Shown here: piece after piece, positions 1 to 7,218 of the stretch | Layout: every line of letters begins with the position of its first letter | How positions within the stretch are numbered: position 1 is the stretch's first letter | Source: Bog-159 sp035308525 | GTDB lineage: Bacteria; Acidobacteriota; Terriglobia; Bryobacterales; Bryobacteraceae | Direction of reading: 5' to 3' | NCBI GenBank assembly: GCA_035308525.1 | Contig: DATGGM010000202.1 | Location: forward strand, 1 to 17,029 | DNA: 17,029 nt | The notes under the pieces: generated by a model | Seen by the model: only the letters and a program-made list of their open reading frames with translations | Databases searched by the model: none | What the model was told of the DNA's origin: nothing | Position numbers and translations under genes: made by a program

Positions 1-2
1 AG

Positions 3-419
3 TCCGCGATGCTGCGGCTGGCTTATGGGCCGGTAACGGGCGCCGCTCCGGAACTGGTGGCGGCGCAGCGTGAGATGTCGCCGGCGCGCCTCGCCCGCTT
101 TGAAAAGCCCGCCGATCCTCGGCAGTTATGGATCGAGCATCGCATCGAAAGCGTGCCGGATCTGGCCGCGGCGAGCAGCGTGGAGATCGCGGACTTCGAC
201 GGCGATGGCCGGCCGGATATTCTAGTGGCCGAGAAAGCCGGAGCAGGCCGGTTGATCGTACTGCGCAACCAGGGCGACGGCCGCTTCGCGCCGATCATCG
301 TCGCGCAAGGCCAGCCGGTACAATTCGCGCGCGTGGTGGACATCAATGGTGATGGCCGTCCGGATATCCTGGCGATTCGCGCCGATGCGATCGCCTGGTG
401 GGAAAATCTGGGGCCGTGA
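3..419 (+). CDS. VCBS/FG-GAP repeat protein, 3' end only
   Basis: The frame is open to the left edge, so this is the C-terminal part of a longer protein. The visible stretch carries two calcium-binding FG-GAP/VCBS-type loops, DFDGDGRPDI and DINGDGRPDI, about 45 residues apart, each followed by a short beta-rich segment ending in WWEN-like sequence. Such repeats form beta-propeller blades in secreted or surface proteins and bind Ca2+ through the DxDGDGxxD loop. The ATG at 9 is probably internal rather than the true start. The protein ends 9 bases before the stop of the convergent esterase gene. The catalytic or binding role of the missing N-terminal part cannot be seen. Confidence 0.8.
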   Translation, partial: SAMLRLAYGPVTGAAPELVAAQREMSPARLARFEKPADPRQLWIEHRIESVPDLAAASSVEIADFDGDGRPDILVAEKAGAGRLIVLRNQGDGRFAPIIVAQGQPVQFARVVDINGDGRPDILAIRADAIAWWENLGP

Positions 420-428
420 TTGCCCTTC

Positions 429-2294
429 CTACCGCTGCACCGGAATGTCCACCGCCGCAAAACGTACGATGTGGTTCGGCTTGTTGGGCAGCAACACGCG
501 GGCCAGCGCATGGATCACATGCCCGTTGGGGCAGTCCGGCTTGATCAGCGGCAACGAGTATTTGGCCGACGCGCCCACGTGATCGTAGTCGCTCCAATCG
601 TCGAACGCGCGCAGCGTGTTGTCCATGCAGGCGTCGTTAGTGAATAGTTCGGCGATCCGGAAAACATCGTCCTCGGGCAACAGGATCGCGATCCTCTCCC
701 CTGGGTTGGCTTTGCCATCGGCGTTGCCATCGCCCAGCGTCAACTCGGTCTTTTCGGTGGCATGCTGATAAACACGCACGGACTGGCCATCCACGATGCG
801 GAAATCGGCGAAGGGCTGCGCCGGGGGAAACAGCGGAATCTCGACCGGCAGGCGGGTATCGCCCTGTACGGCCACGATCCGGGCGATGGCGCGTTTGACG
901 TCGCGCACCGTTACGGTGAGCGCGATCTCGTTAGACTGGCCCGGTGCGAGGGCCGCCAATTCCGACGACATGGGCGACAAATCCACACCCGGATTGGGGC
1001 TCAGCCATCGCAGCGTTCCTGGCCGCGAGGGTGCGGCGCCCTTGTTCCAGATGCGCATGCGGGCATGCAGCGGCTGGCCCGCCGTGGCCCAGGCAGCGCC
1101 ATCCAACTGACATCCGGCCAGCGCCAGCATCGCACCAGCGCCGATACCCACCTCGTACTCCTCGCCGTCGAGCTCCAGATTGAGCCGGCCATCCGCGGCC
1201 GCCGTAAGCATCTGCCGCCGCACATTGCCGTCACGCAACCGCACAATCGTCACGGTTTGCGGCTTGCGCGGCGGGTACAGCTTGTCGGTCTCGATGGACA
1301 GCTTCACACCGGGCATCGCGGCTCCGCCCGGCAGCCATTCTCGCACCGAGGAGCGGAAGCCTGCGGCGGAAACGTCCGAGAGCTCCGTAAAGCCCGGCTG
1401 TTTGCGGTCCGACGCCACCTCCCAGCCCCAAACGGTGAAGTTCGGATACGCGTCGGCGTGGCTCCAGACCGCCGGCTTGGGCAGCGGATGCGCGAATGCA
1501 TTCATATGGAACTGCAGCGTTTTGGCCATCCCGGGCGTGCCGTGGTCGAAGTCGAAATCCTCCGTTTCGTGCCAGTCGCGCGCGTATTTCCAGATGGCAT
1601 TCATCTGGCGATGGTAGAACTGGATGAAATCGCGCGCTCCGGTCACCAGGCGGGTCCGAACGCCTTCGTAGTCGCCGTACATATCGTCGTGATTGTATTC
1701 GGCGGGAAAGTCGCGCGGCCCCACGAAGAACTCCGGCGATCCCATGAAATTGGAGGCGCTGGAGACCAGGTGCGGGTACTTGCCGGCAATCCAGAAGGAC
1801 ATAAAGCCGCCCATGGAAAGCCCCGCGGTGGCGCGATGGTCGCGGTCGGCGATAGTGCGGTAGTTGGCGTCGATGAACTCCACCAGCTCCGGGAAATACA
1901 GCGGAAACTGGCGGTTAGTCTCCACCGGGCTGATATTGTAGGGCCGCTTGTAATTGTCTCCGTTGAAGCGCGGGTTGTAGCCGTCCCACTTGACCACCAT
2001 CACATCGTGCGCGGCAACGAAGTTGGCGATGGTGTCGCCGCCATAGTCCGAACCGCTATCGTAGTTGCGGTTGGGCGGGTCGTCGACCGGCTTGTTGAAG
2101 CGCTCGCTATAGCCGTGGAACCAGTAGATGACTGGATAACGTTTTCCTGAGCTGGCATAATCGGCCGGCAGGAAGATGCGGAAATTGCGCGTCTCTTCGA
2201 AGACCTGGCTGAATTGCACGCGGTCTTGAATGATGGCGTCGGCGCCGAAGATGGGAAGCGCTCCGAGGAAAAAGATGAATACTCGCGCAGGCAC
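429..2294 (-). CDS. Secreted esterase-fold protein (PF00756-like) with C-terminal beta domains
   Basis: A 621-residue protein with an N-terminal signal peptide (about 1-18, hydrophobic FIFFLGALPIFG then ADA). Residues about 25-270 resemble the putative esterase (esterase D/feruloyl esterase-like) alpha/beta-hydrolase fold. VIYWFHGYSE is the oxyanion-side strand, and GLSMGG at 158-163 is the nucleophile elbow with Ser160. H251 in FDHGTP is a possible catalytic His. Residues about 380-480 look like a CARDB/Ig-type beta domain (IWNKGAAPS). A further C-terminal domain carries GDGNADGKANPGE at 521-533, a calcium-loop-like pattern common in secreted multidomain proteins. The start is GTG, because TAA precedes it in frame five codons upstream (codon -4). 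It lies 41 bases downstream of a second secreted esterase on the same strand and may be cotranscribed. The substrate is unknown; an acyl or feruloyl ester of plant polysaccharide is plausible. Confidence 0.8.
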   Translation of the reverse strand: MPARVFIFFLGALPIFGADAIIQDRVQFSQVFEETRNFRIFLPADYASSGKRYPVIYWFHGYSERFNKPVDDPPNRNYDSGSDYGGDTIANFVAAHDVMVVKWDGYNPRFNGDNYKRPYNISPVETNRQFPLYFPELVEFIDANYRTIADRDHRATAGLSMGGFMSFWIAGKYPHLVSSASNFMGSPEFFVGPRDFPAEYNHDDMYGDYEGVRTRLVTGARDFIQFYHRQMNAIWKYARDWHETEDFDFDHGTPGMAKTLQFHMNAFAHPLPKPAVWSHADAYPNFTVWGWEVASDRKQPGFTELSDVSAAGFRSSVREWLPGGAAMPGVKLSIETDKLYPPRKPQTVTIVRLRDGNVRRQMLTAAADGRLNLELDGEEYEVGIGAGAMLALAGCQLDGAAWATAGQPLHARMRIWNKGAAPSRPGTLRWLSPNPGVDLSPMSSELAALAPGQSNEIALTVTVRDVKRAIARIVAVQGDTRLPVEIPLFPPAQPFADFRIVDGQSVRVYQHATEKTELTLGDGNADGKANPGERIAILLPEDDVFRIAELFTNDACMDNTLRAFDDWSDYDHVGASAKYSLPLIKPDCPNGHVIHALARVLLPNKPNHIVRFAAVDIPVQR

Positions 2295-2300
2295 CCCATC

Positions 2301-2306
2301 ATTTTA
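2301..2306 (-). promoter_or_regulatory. -10-like TAAAAT before the first esterase gene
   Basis: TAAAAT on the minus strand ends 6 bases before the GTG start, the spacing expected when transcription begins at the start codon itself. No convincing -35 is visible. It lies in the 41-base gap after the upstream esterase gene, so it would be an internal promoter of the thrC-esterase strand run. Confidence 0.35.
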
Positions 2307-2335
2307 CTGTGACGCCTTGTCGAACTGTGCTCGCC

Positions 2336-3982
2336 CTAATACTTCCAGCTACTCAAATCCGCACCCTTGGGCGCGGTCTGCTCCATATGTTTGATCATCT
2401 CTGGCATATAGTGCTGGTTCAGCCCGACCTTCGAGTCGAAGTTGCCGGAGTAGCAATGCGGCTTGCGCTGCCCAAAATCGAACGTGCCGTGGTAGTACGG
2501 CTCGGTGGTGGTTTCCATGAAGTCATGCAGCAAGTGGACGGCGCGGTCCAGATAAAAGGTATCCGCGTCGCCAACGCATACAGTTAACTTGCCCGCTAAC
2601 TTGGGGCCCAGGGTTTTCCAGTCGCGCTCCATGATATGCGTGAGGTCGTAGCGCTCCTTCCAGTATTCGGCCACCTTGCGGTCGATTTCGCCGGTGCGCT
2701 TATTGAAGATGGGCCGCGGGTAGCCGTCCTCGCCCGCCGAGCTGAAGTATGCCTGCCAGGCATCCAGTTGCTCGCCGGAACGTCCGTGGGTGCCCAGCAC
2801 CAGCTCGAAATGGTTCATCATTTCCATGGTGGAAGTCAGCAGCCCGTCGGCCTGGCGCACCGAAGGACGCGGCACGCGCCCGAAGGGGCCCTCGATCCAG
2901 AACGCGTTATTATCCTCGTACAGATTCATGGTCTCGTAGGCGCGAAAGTCCACCACGTCCGGACAAAACACCCATGCGCCGTTGTAGAAATCCGGATAGA
3001 ACACCTGAGACGCCAGAGCCTCCCATCCGCCCGTGGAACCACCATAGACGGCGCGCGCCCACCCCTGGCCGATGCCGCGAAACTTCTGCTCGACATACGG
3101 TATGAGCTCCTGCGTGATGGCATCTCCGTAGGGACCCGCGTTGGCGGAGTTCACCGCGTAGGAGTCGTCGAAGTAGGGAGTGGCATGCTGGATGGTCAGG
3201 ACGATCACGCGCGGCATGCGGCCGGAAGTCCAGTCCTGGTAAAACTTATAGCTGCCGCTGGTCGCCGGCGTAGTAGTCAGAGCCAGTCCCCCCGGCAGCC
3301 CGCGGCTGAAGTGACCTTGATAGACGATCAGCGGGTAATGCGCTTTGGGATGCTCCTCCCATCCGTCCGGCAGGAGGACCACGGCGCCCAGTTCAATCGG
3401 CTCGCCCCAAAAACGGCTGAGTAACTCGCTGCGCAGCTTCAGATGCTTGACCCACCTGGTATCCGGATCGGGAGCGGGCACGTCAGGGACTTTCTCCGTC
3501 AGAGATACGCTGACAACCTGGTCCGATGCGGGATCGAGGTGCATCTTCTGGGGCTTACTGAACAGATTGCCAGGCTTCGACTGCCAATGCTGTCCCTCGC
3601 CTTTGTCCGGCGGCAGCTTGACCGTGTGGCGGTTCGCCAGGTGAAACGTCTTATAGATGTTTAGAAAGCCCTGGACGTAGTAATCGCCCGCCGGGATTTC
3701 CCGCAGAGCTTCGCGCGGATAGCCCAAAGTCGCGGCATCCACCACCGCCGCCGCGCCTGGCGCCAATCCGTCCACATCCACGCCGAATACCTGCTGCGAG
3801 CGGACCGTGAAATTGATCTGGAAGCGCGGCTCAGGCGAGCCGCTGGTGGAGATCAGCAGCAGAGCGTGCCCGTCCAGCGGCGTTGAGCTCATCTCTTTGG
3901 GAAACGAAATCTCGAAGCGCTGCGCCGCCCAACAAGGCAAGGCGAGCGCGGCAAGCGCAGCCAGGGTCCCGGCGAATCTCAT
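2336..3982 (-). CDS. Secreted esterase-fold hydrolase, distinct subfamily
   Basis: A 548-residue protein with a clear signal peptide (about 1-19, ending PCWAA). Residues 20-190 form a beta-rich N-terminal domain with no name I recognise. From about 198 the sequence becomes an alpha/beta-hydrolase of the putative-esterase type: VVLLPDGWEEHPKAHYPLIVY, then VYGGSTGGWEALA with Ser316 in GGSTGG as the probable nucleophile. The elbow is GxSTGG rather than the GLSMGG of the downstream paralogue, so these are different subfamilies and not a recent duplication. H534 or H531 near the C-terminus, or HCYSG (about 506), could supply the catalytic His. The start codon lies 16 bases after the thrC stop, with a TACAAT hexamer and no Shine-Dalgarno in that gap. 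Likely role: extracytoplasmic ester hydrolysis. Confidence 0.75.
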   Translation of the reverse strand: MRFAGTLAALAALALPCWAAQRFEISFPKEMSSTPLDGHALLLISTSGSPEPRFQINFTVRSQQVFGVDVDGLAPGAAAVVDAATLGYPREALREIPAGDYYVQGFLNIYKTFHLANRHTVKLPPDKGEGQHWQSKPGNLFSKPQKMHLDPASDQVVSVSLTEKVPDVPAPDPDTRWVKHLKLRSELLSRFWGEPIELGAVVLLPDGWEEHPKAHYPLIVYQGHFSRGLPGGLALTTTPATSGSYKFYQDWTSGRMPRVIVLTIQHATPYFDDSYAVNSANAGPYGDAITQELIPYVEQKFRGIGQGWARAVYGGSTGGWEALASQVFYPDFYNGAWVFCPDVVDFRAYETMNLYEDNNAFWIEGPFGRVPRPSVRQADGLLTSTMEMMNHFELVLGTHGRSGEQLDAWQAYFSSAGEDGYPRPIFNKRTGEIDRKVAEYWKERYDLTHIMERDWKTLGPKLAGKLTVCVGDADTFYLDRAVHLLHDFMETTTEPYYHGTFDFGQRKPHCYSGNFDSKVGLNQHYMPEMIKHMEQTAPKGADLSSWKY

Positions 3983-3990
3983 AACTGGCC

Positions 3991-3996
3991 ATTGTA
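3991..3996 (-). promoter_or_regulatory. -10-like TACAAT before the second esterase gene
   Basis: TACAAT on the minus strand lies in the 16-base gap between the thrC stop and this gene's ATG, ending 8 bases before the ATG. There is no Shine-Dalgarno sequence. The -35 is weak, but the hexamer differs from consensus at one position. Confidence 0.35.
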
Positions 3997-3998
3997 GA

Positions 3999-5222
3999 CT
4001 ACCGCGGCGTAATCAGCCCGCCCAGCTTATCCTGTTCGGCGGACGCCATGCGCGGGAACCGCGTGGCATAGGCCTCCAGATACTTCAGGCCCGCGCCCGT
4101 GTTGTAAATGACGATGCGTTCCTCGGGCTTGAGGAAGCCCGAAGCCAGCAGCTTTTCGAGAGCAGACACGCAAGCGGCGCCCTCTGGCGCCACGAACATG
4201 CCCTCCTCGCGCGCCAACTGGATCCCGGCGTCCAGCAACTCGCCGTCGCTCACGGCGATAGCCGTGCCGCCGCTGGCGCGCAGTGCGTCCAGTATCAGGA
4301 AGTCGCCCAGCGGCTTGGGCACCCGCAGTCCGGCGGCTACCGTGGTGGCGTGCTCCCAGAACTGGCTGCGCGGCTCGCCGCGCTCGAACGCACGCACCAC
4401 CGGCTGGCAACCCTCCACCTGCACCGCGATCATCTTGGGCCGCCGCGCGCCGATCCAGCCCAGCGTCTGCATCTCATCAAACGCCTTCCACATGCCGATC
4501 AGGCCTACGCCGCCGCCTGTGGGGTAGAAGATCGCGTCGGGCAACTGCCAGCCGAGTTGTTCGGCCACCTCGTATCCCATGGTCTTCTTGCCCTCGATGC
4601 GATATGGCTCTTTGAGTGTGCTGACGTCATACCAGCCGTGCGCGGCCGCTCCGTTGGCCACCAGCTTGGCGCAGTCGCTGATCAGCCCTTCGACCAGGGT
4701 GACAAATGCGCCGAACGCCCGGCACTCGATGTAGTTCGCCTGCGGCACATCGCGCGGCATGAAGATGTGCGCCTCGATCCCGGCGGCCGCGGCATATGCG
4801 GCCAGGGCGCTGGCGGCGTTACCCGCCGAAGGGATGGCCATCTTCCGCACGCCCAGTTCTACGGCCATGGAAACGGCGCACGCCAGGCCGCGCGCCTTGA
4901 ACGAGCCGGTTGGATTTAGCCCCTCGTCCTTGATCCACAGGTCCTTGGCGCCCAGTCGCGCCCCCAGCCGCCGCGCGGCCACCAGCGGCGTCATGCCCTC
5001 GCCCAGGGTGACGATGGACGCGTCCGCGGCCGGCAGAACCGGCGCGTAACGCCACATATTATTTGGCCCTTCGCGGACCTGAGCGGGACTCCAGGCGGCG
5101 CGAATAGCCTCCAGATCGTAACGGACCAGGAGTGGACCTCCGCAAGCGCAGAGGTGCTGGATCTGGTCGGGCGCATAATGCCTTGCGCAAAGCCCGCATT
5201 CCAAATAGGTGGCTTTTGCCAT
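3999..5222 (-). CDS. thrC: Threonine synthase
   Basis: A 407-residue PLP enzyme of fold type II. It converts O-phosphohomoserine to threonine in the cytoplasm, the last step of threonine synthesis. An N-terminal zinc-ribbon-like segment (C9-x2-C12 and C25-x-C27) is typical of the short bacterial/archaeal and plant-related class. The PLP lysine is K109 in NPTGSFKARG. SAGNAASALAAYAA (132-145) is the substrate-contact loop and PTGGGVG (234-240) the phosphate-binding glycine loop. Length is normal for the family. No other threonine pathway genes (thrA, thrB) are in the window. Downstream genes on the same strand encode secreted esterases, so any cotranscription is probably positional rather than functional. 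A paralogous PLP lyase such as a threonine dehydratase is less likely because of the zinc ribbon. Confidence 0.92.
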   Translation of the reverse strand: MAKATYLECGLCARHYAPDQIQHLCACGGPLLVRYDLEAIRAAWSPAQVREGPNNMWRYAPVLPAADASIVTLGEGMTPLVAARRLGARLGAKDLWIKDEGLNPTGSFKARGLACAVSMAVELGVRKMAIPSAGNAASALAAYAAAAGIEAHIFMPRDVPQANYIECRAFGAFVTLVEGLISDCAKLVANGAAAHGWYDVSTLKEPYRIEGKKTMGYEVAEQLGWQLPDAIFYPTGGGVGLIGMWKAFDEMQTLGWIGARRPKMIAVQVEGCQPVVRAFERGEPRSQFWEHATTVAAGLRVPKPLGDFLILDALRASGGTAIAVSDGELLDAGIQLAREEGMFVAPEGAACVSALEKLLASGFLKPEERIVIYNTGAGLKYLEAYATRFPRMASAEQDKLGGLITPR

Positions 5223-5231
5223 TCAACAGCC

Positions 5232-5237
5232 AGTCTA
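5232..5237 (-). promoter_or_regulatory. Possible -10 element of thrC (TAGACT)
   Basis: TAGACT on the minus strand ends 9 bases before the thrC ATG. No Shine-Dalgarno sequence lies between them. It fits the TANNNT -10 pattern but has no convincing -35. It is a weak call, supported mainly by similar placement upstream of other genes in this window. Confidence 0.25.
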
Positions 5238-5251
5238 GCAACCAGCAGTTT

Positions 5252-5273
5252 GCACGGACCGGCACGTCCGTGC
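5252..5273. promoter_or_regulatory. Perfect inverted repeat between thrC and the transglycosylase gene
   Basis: GCACGGAC (5252-5259) and GTCCGTGC (5266-5273) are exact reverse complements separated by 6 bases. The repeat sits in the middle of the 79-base divergent intergenic region, just upstream of an AT-rich -10-like stretch (5276-5286) for the transglycosylase gene. It could be an operator for a dimeric regulator acting on one or both genes. No T-tract follows either arm, so it is not an intrinsic terminator. Confidence 0.45.
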
Positions 5274-5275
5274 GT

Positions 5276-5286
5276 CATAATATAAA
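5276..5286 (+). promoter_or_regulatory. AT-rich -10-like region of the transglycosylase gene
   Basis: CATAATATAAA is the only AT-rich stretch in this GC-rich intergenic region. It contains overlapping CATAAT and TATAAA hexamers and ends 15 bases before the ATG at 5302. No good -35 at 16-18 bases is visible; TTGCAC at 5250-5255 is 20 bases from CATAAT. If used, the 5' leader would be only about 8-14 bases and lack a Shine-Dalgarno sequence. Confidence 0.35.
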
Positions 5287-5301
5287 GAAGCGCGTTTTCC
5301 G

Positions 5302-5931
5302 ATGAAACCGGCCGCACTCCTTTTACTCATCACCTGGTCCGCCATGGCCGGCGAGTATGCCGTGCTCGCCAGCGGGGCGCGCCTGTACGCCGAGCGGCAC
5401 GAGACGGACGGCGGAAAGGTGACGCTGTTCACCCAGACCGGGTCCACTGAAATAGATGCGGTGCTGGTGGTCCGGTTTGAACAGGAAGACTTCCGGGCGC
5501 CGGAGGCGGTGGTGCCGGATGCGCCCTCCCCGAAGACGAAGCCGGTCAGCATCGCGGAGCTGGTGGACAACGCCGCGCGCAAGTACGGCCTTCCGCCGGC
5601 GTTCGTGCACGCGGTGGTAACGGTCGAATCGGGTTATCATCCCAACGCTGTGTCGCCCAAAGGCGCCATCGGGCTTATGCAGCTTATGCCCGGCACTGCC
5701 CGCGAACTGGGCGCCGATCCCAGCATCCCCGAGCAGAATGTGGACGCCGGCACACGCTATCTACGGGATCTGCTGCTCAAGTACGATAACCATGCGTATC
5801 GCGCCCTGGCGGCCTACAACGCCGGTCCCGGCGCAGTGGATAAGTATCACGGCGTCCCGCCCTATCGGGAAACGTACAGTTACATACTAAACGTGCTGCG
5901 CCACTGGCAGAAACCGGCGCCAGCCGACTGA
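5302..5931 (+). CDS. Secreted lytic transglycosylase (SLT domain, GH23-like)
   Basis: A 209-residue exported murein hydrolase that cleaves the beta-1,4 MurNAc-GlcNAc bond with formation of 1,6-anhydroMurNAc. The signal peptide covers about residues 1-16 (LLLLITWSAMA). Residues 17-60 form a small beta domain (VLASGARLYAERHE to VLVVRFEQED), often placed before SLT domains in acidobacteria. The SLT domain runs from about 84 to 205. E109 in VTVESGYHP is the catalytic acid, followed by GLMQLMPGTA (124-133) and AYNAGPGAV (171-179), the three family signatures. The gene is divergent from thrC and ends 12 bases before the convergent response regulator. There is no Shine-Dalgarno before the ATG. It is shorter than Slt70 and closer to the MltC/small SLT type. 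Confidence 0.93.
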   Translation: MKPAALLLLITWSAMAGEYAVLASGARLYAERHETDGGKVTLFTQTGSTEIDAVLVVRFEQEDFRAPEAVVPDAPSPKTKPVSIAELVDNAARKYGLPPAFVHAVVTVESGYHPNAVSPKGAIGLMQLMPGTARELGADPSIPEQNVDAGTRYLRDLLLKYDNHAYRALAAYNAGPGAVDKYHGVPPYRETYSYILNVLRHWQKPAPAD

Positions 5932-5943
5932 TTCAAGCCGGTC

Positions 5944-6591
5944 CTACACCGCGACCGACAACAGCCCTTTCTCCCGCAACCCCGACAGCGCCAGCCCGTA
6001 GCGGCCGCGAATCCCCGTCTTCTCAAAAATATGCTTGAGGTGAATTTTCACCGTGCCCGGCCGGATTCCAAGCTGCGTAGCGATGTCCCGGTTTTTCAGA
6101 CCCTGTTCCACCAGGTCTACCACTTGCAGCTCGCGTAGGGTCAAGTTCGAGCGCGTGCCGCGGGGTGTGTGCTCCGGCTCCTGCATCACGCTCTCCTCCA
6201 TCCAGGTGTTTCCTTTGGCGACGGTGCGCATACACTGTAGCAGCGATTCGGTGGAAGCTGTCTTGCGCACCACTCCCAGGGCACCGGCCTGCATCATGCG
6301 CAACGCCTCCCCCTCGTTCAAGTTCAAGCCCCAGACGATGGGCCCGACCGGAATTCCGGAACCGCGCATCCGTTTCAGACAGTCCATGATGGCATGGACA
6401 CCGAAGCTCTTGTCCAGGATCATGATCGCTGGCGCATATTGTCGGAGCATTTCCATGCCCCCCAGCAGCGAGGTCTCCGCGGCGGCGAGGTTCAGATCCG
6501 CGCACTGATTGAGTAGCGCGCGAATGCCCTCAATGGCGATCGGCTCGGTATCACAAATTGCAACGGATTTGGTATTGATTAAGTGCCCCAT
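5944..6591 (-). CDS. LuxR/NarL-family response regulator
   Basis: A 215-residue two-domain regulator. Residues about 8-125 form a receiver domain: D14 in the acidic pocket (AICDTEP), D60 as the likely phosphoacceptor (IMILDKSFG) and K110 (GVVRKTAS). Residues about 148-206 are a NarL/LuxR-type HTH (LTLRELQVVDLVEQGLKNRDIA, then GTVKIHLKHIFEKTGI). The strand that normally carries the conserved Ser/Thr reads PIVWGLN, so that switch residue is not obvious. No histidine kinase gene is in the window, so this is an orphan regulator here. It lies 93 bases downstream of the SET gene on the same strand and could share its transcript. Its targets are unknown. The upstream gap holds two short GC-rich inverted repeats. 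Confidence 0.88.
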   Translation of the reverse strand: MGHLINTKSVAICDTEPIAIEGIRALLNQCADLNLAAAETSLLGGMEMLRQYAPAIMILDKSFGVHAIMDCLKRMRGSGIPVGPIVWGLNLNEGEALRMMQAGALGVVRKTASTESLLQCMRTVAKGNTWMEESVMQEPEHTPRGTRSNLTLRELQVVDLVEQGLKNRDIATQLGIRPGTVKIHLKHIFEKTGIRGRYGLALSGLREKGLLSVAV

Positions 6592-6600
6592 GTAGCTCTC

Positions 6601-6640
6601 GCATGGCGCATGCCGGACTGCCGGGGCGCCCGAGATTCGG
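6601..6640 (-). promoter_or_regulatory. Short inverted repeats upstream of the response regulator
   Basis: Immediately 5' of the response regulator are GCATG-GCG-CATGC (6601-6613) and CGGG-GCG-CCCG (about 6623-6633), two short perfect inverted repeats with the same GCG centre. They could form leader hairpins or be protein-binding sites. Both are short and GC-rich, so chance is a real possibility. Confidence 0.25.
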
Positions 6641-6684
6641 TCGACGATTAACAGAACTGTAGTTGTCCGAAGGCGGCAGGACTC

Positions 6685-7158
6685 TCAGTTTTTTACGGCT
6701 CGGCGGGCTTTTATATTGATGGTGCCCCGGCAGGCCCGCGAACCGCACCGGCAAGGCACAGCGTCGACCTTGTTGGAAAAGCGGTAGTCCACGGTTAGCT
6801 CTTCGCCCGCCTGAATCACGCGGTTACTTATATAAAGGATGTGGCCCTTGAAAACCCTGCTATCCAGGTTCGGATCGCACGAATGGTTGATCAATTCGGC
6901 GCCACTGCCGCCCACCGCGCCGTCCAGTGTCCAATAGCTATCGAGCGTAAACAGATAGGTGCGATCCCCTCGCCCGCGCCGCCGGCTTTCACGGCGGCTG
7001 ATCCGCTCGCCGGTGTATTCGATCACTTTGCGCCGGGCGGGAATTATCTCCCTTGCGTAAACCCCCCAGCCATGGATACCGGAGCGGCCCAATAGGAGGC
7101 GAAAACAGGCAAACCTGGGATCAATGCGCGGCTCCGCGTTGGATGCCTGTGCGGCCAT
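6685..7158 (-). CDS. SET-domain protein lysine methyltransferase
   Basis: A 157-residue protein that is almost only a SET domain plus a post-SET cysteine cluster. Visible landmarks, in order: GIHGWGVYA (27-35), the SAM-site G-x-G; EYTGE (47-51); ELINHSCDPN (88-97), the pseudoknot NHSCxPN; GEELTVDYRF (118-127) with the catalytic Tyr125; and C136-x-C138 with C143 (PCRCGSRACRGTI), the post-SET zinc cysteines. These are the motifs of eukaryotic histone lysine methyltransferases. Bacterial SET proteins are known in chlamydiae and sporadically elsewhere, mostly with unknown substrates. The reaction would be SAM-dependent transfer of methyl to a protein lysine in the cytoplasm. The arginine-rich stretch RRESRRRGRGDR (55-66) may contact nucleic acid or an acidic partner. 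It is divergent from GH88 and upstream of a LuxR-type regulator. The start has no Shine-Dalgarno; TACAAT lies 10 bases upstream. Confidence 0.9.
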   Translation of the reverse strand: MAAQASNAEPRIDPRFACFRLLLGRSGIHGWGVYAREIIPARRKVIEYTGERISRRESRRRGRGDRTYLFTLDSYWTLDGAVGGSGAELINHSCDPNLDSRVFKGHILYISNRVIQAGEELTVDYRFSNKVDAVPCRCGSRACRGTINIKARRAVKN

Positions 7159-7168
7159 GTTTCCGAAG

Positions 7169-7197
7169 ATTGTACCGAACGCCGGGCGGTTTGAGAA
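7169..7197 (-). promoter_or_regulatory. Predicted sigma-70 promoter of the SET gene
   Basis: On the minus strand, TTCTCA (7197-7192, 4 of 6 to TTGACA) is followed after 17 bases by TACAAT (7174-7169, 5 of 6 to TATAAT). It ends 10 bases before the SET ATG, which would leave a leader of about 3-4 bases. The -35 overlaps that of the divergent GH88 promoter. Confidence 0.45.
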
Positions 7198-7218
7198 GAG
7201 TCTGGCGCCAGATATAAT
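7191..7218 (+). promoter_or_regulatory. Predicted sigma-70 promoter of the GH88 gene
   Basis: TTGAGA (7191-7196) and a perfect TATAAT (7213-7218) are separated by 16 bases, close to the sigma-70 consensus. Transcription would begin at about 7225-7226, exactly at an in-frame GTG (7226) of the GH88 gene. This suggests a leaderless transcript and argues against the upstream in-frame ATGs at 7124 and 7157. Its -35 overlaps that of the opposing SET promoter. Confidence 0.55.

Noticed and set aside
762..2150. 462-residue open frame on + opposite the first esterase
   Set aside because: Low-complexity His/Arg/Val-rich translation with no motif. It is the GC-driven mirror frame of a gene with a signal peptide and catalytic motifs.
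3807..4919. 370-residue open frame on + opposite threonine synthase
   Set aside because: No recognisable domain; the opposite strand carries clear PLP-enzyme motifs over the same bases.
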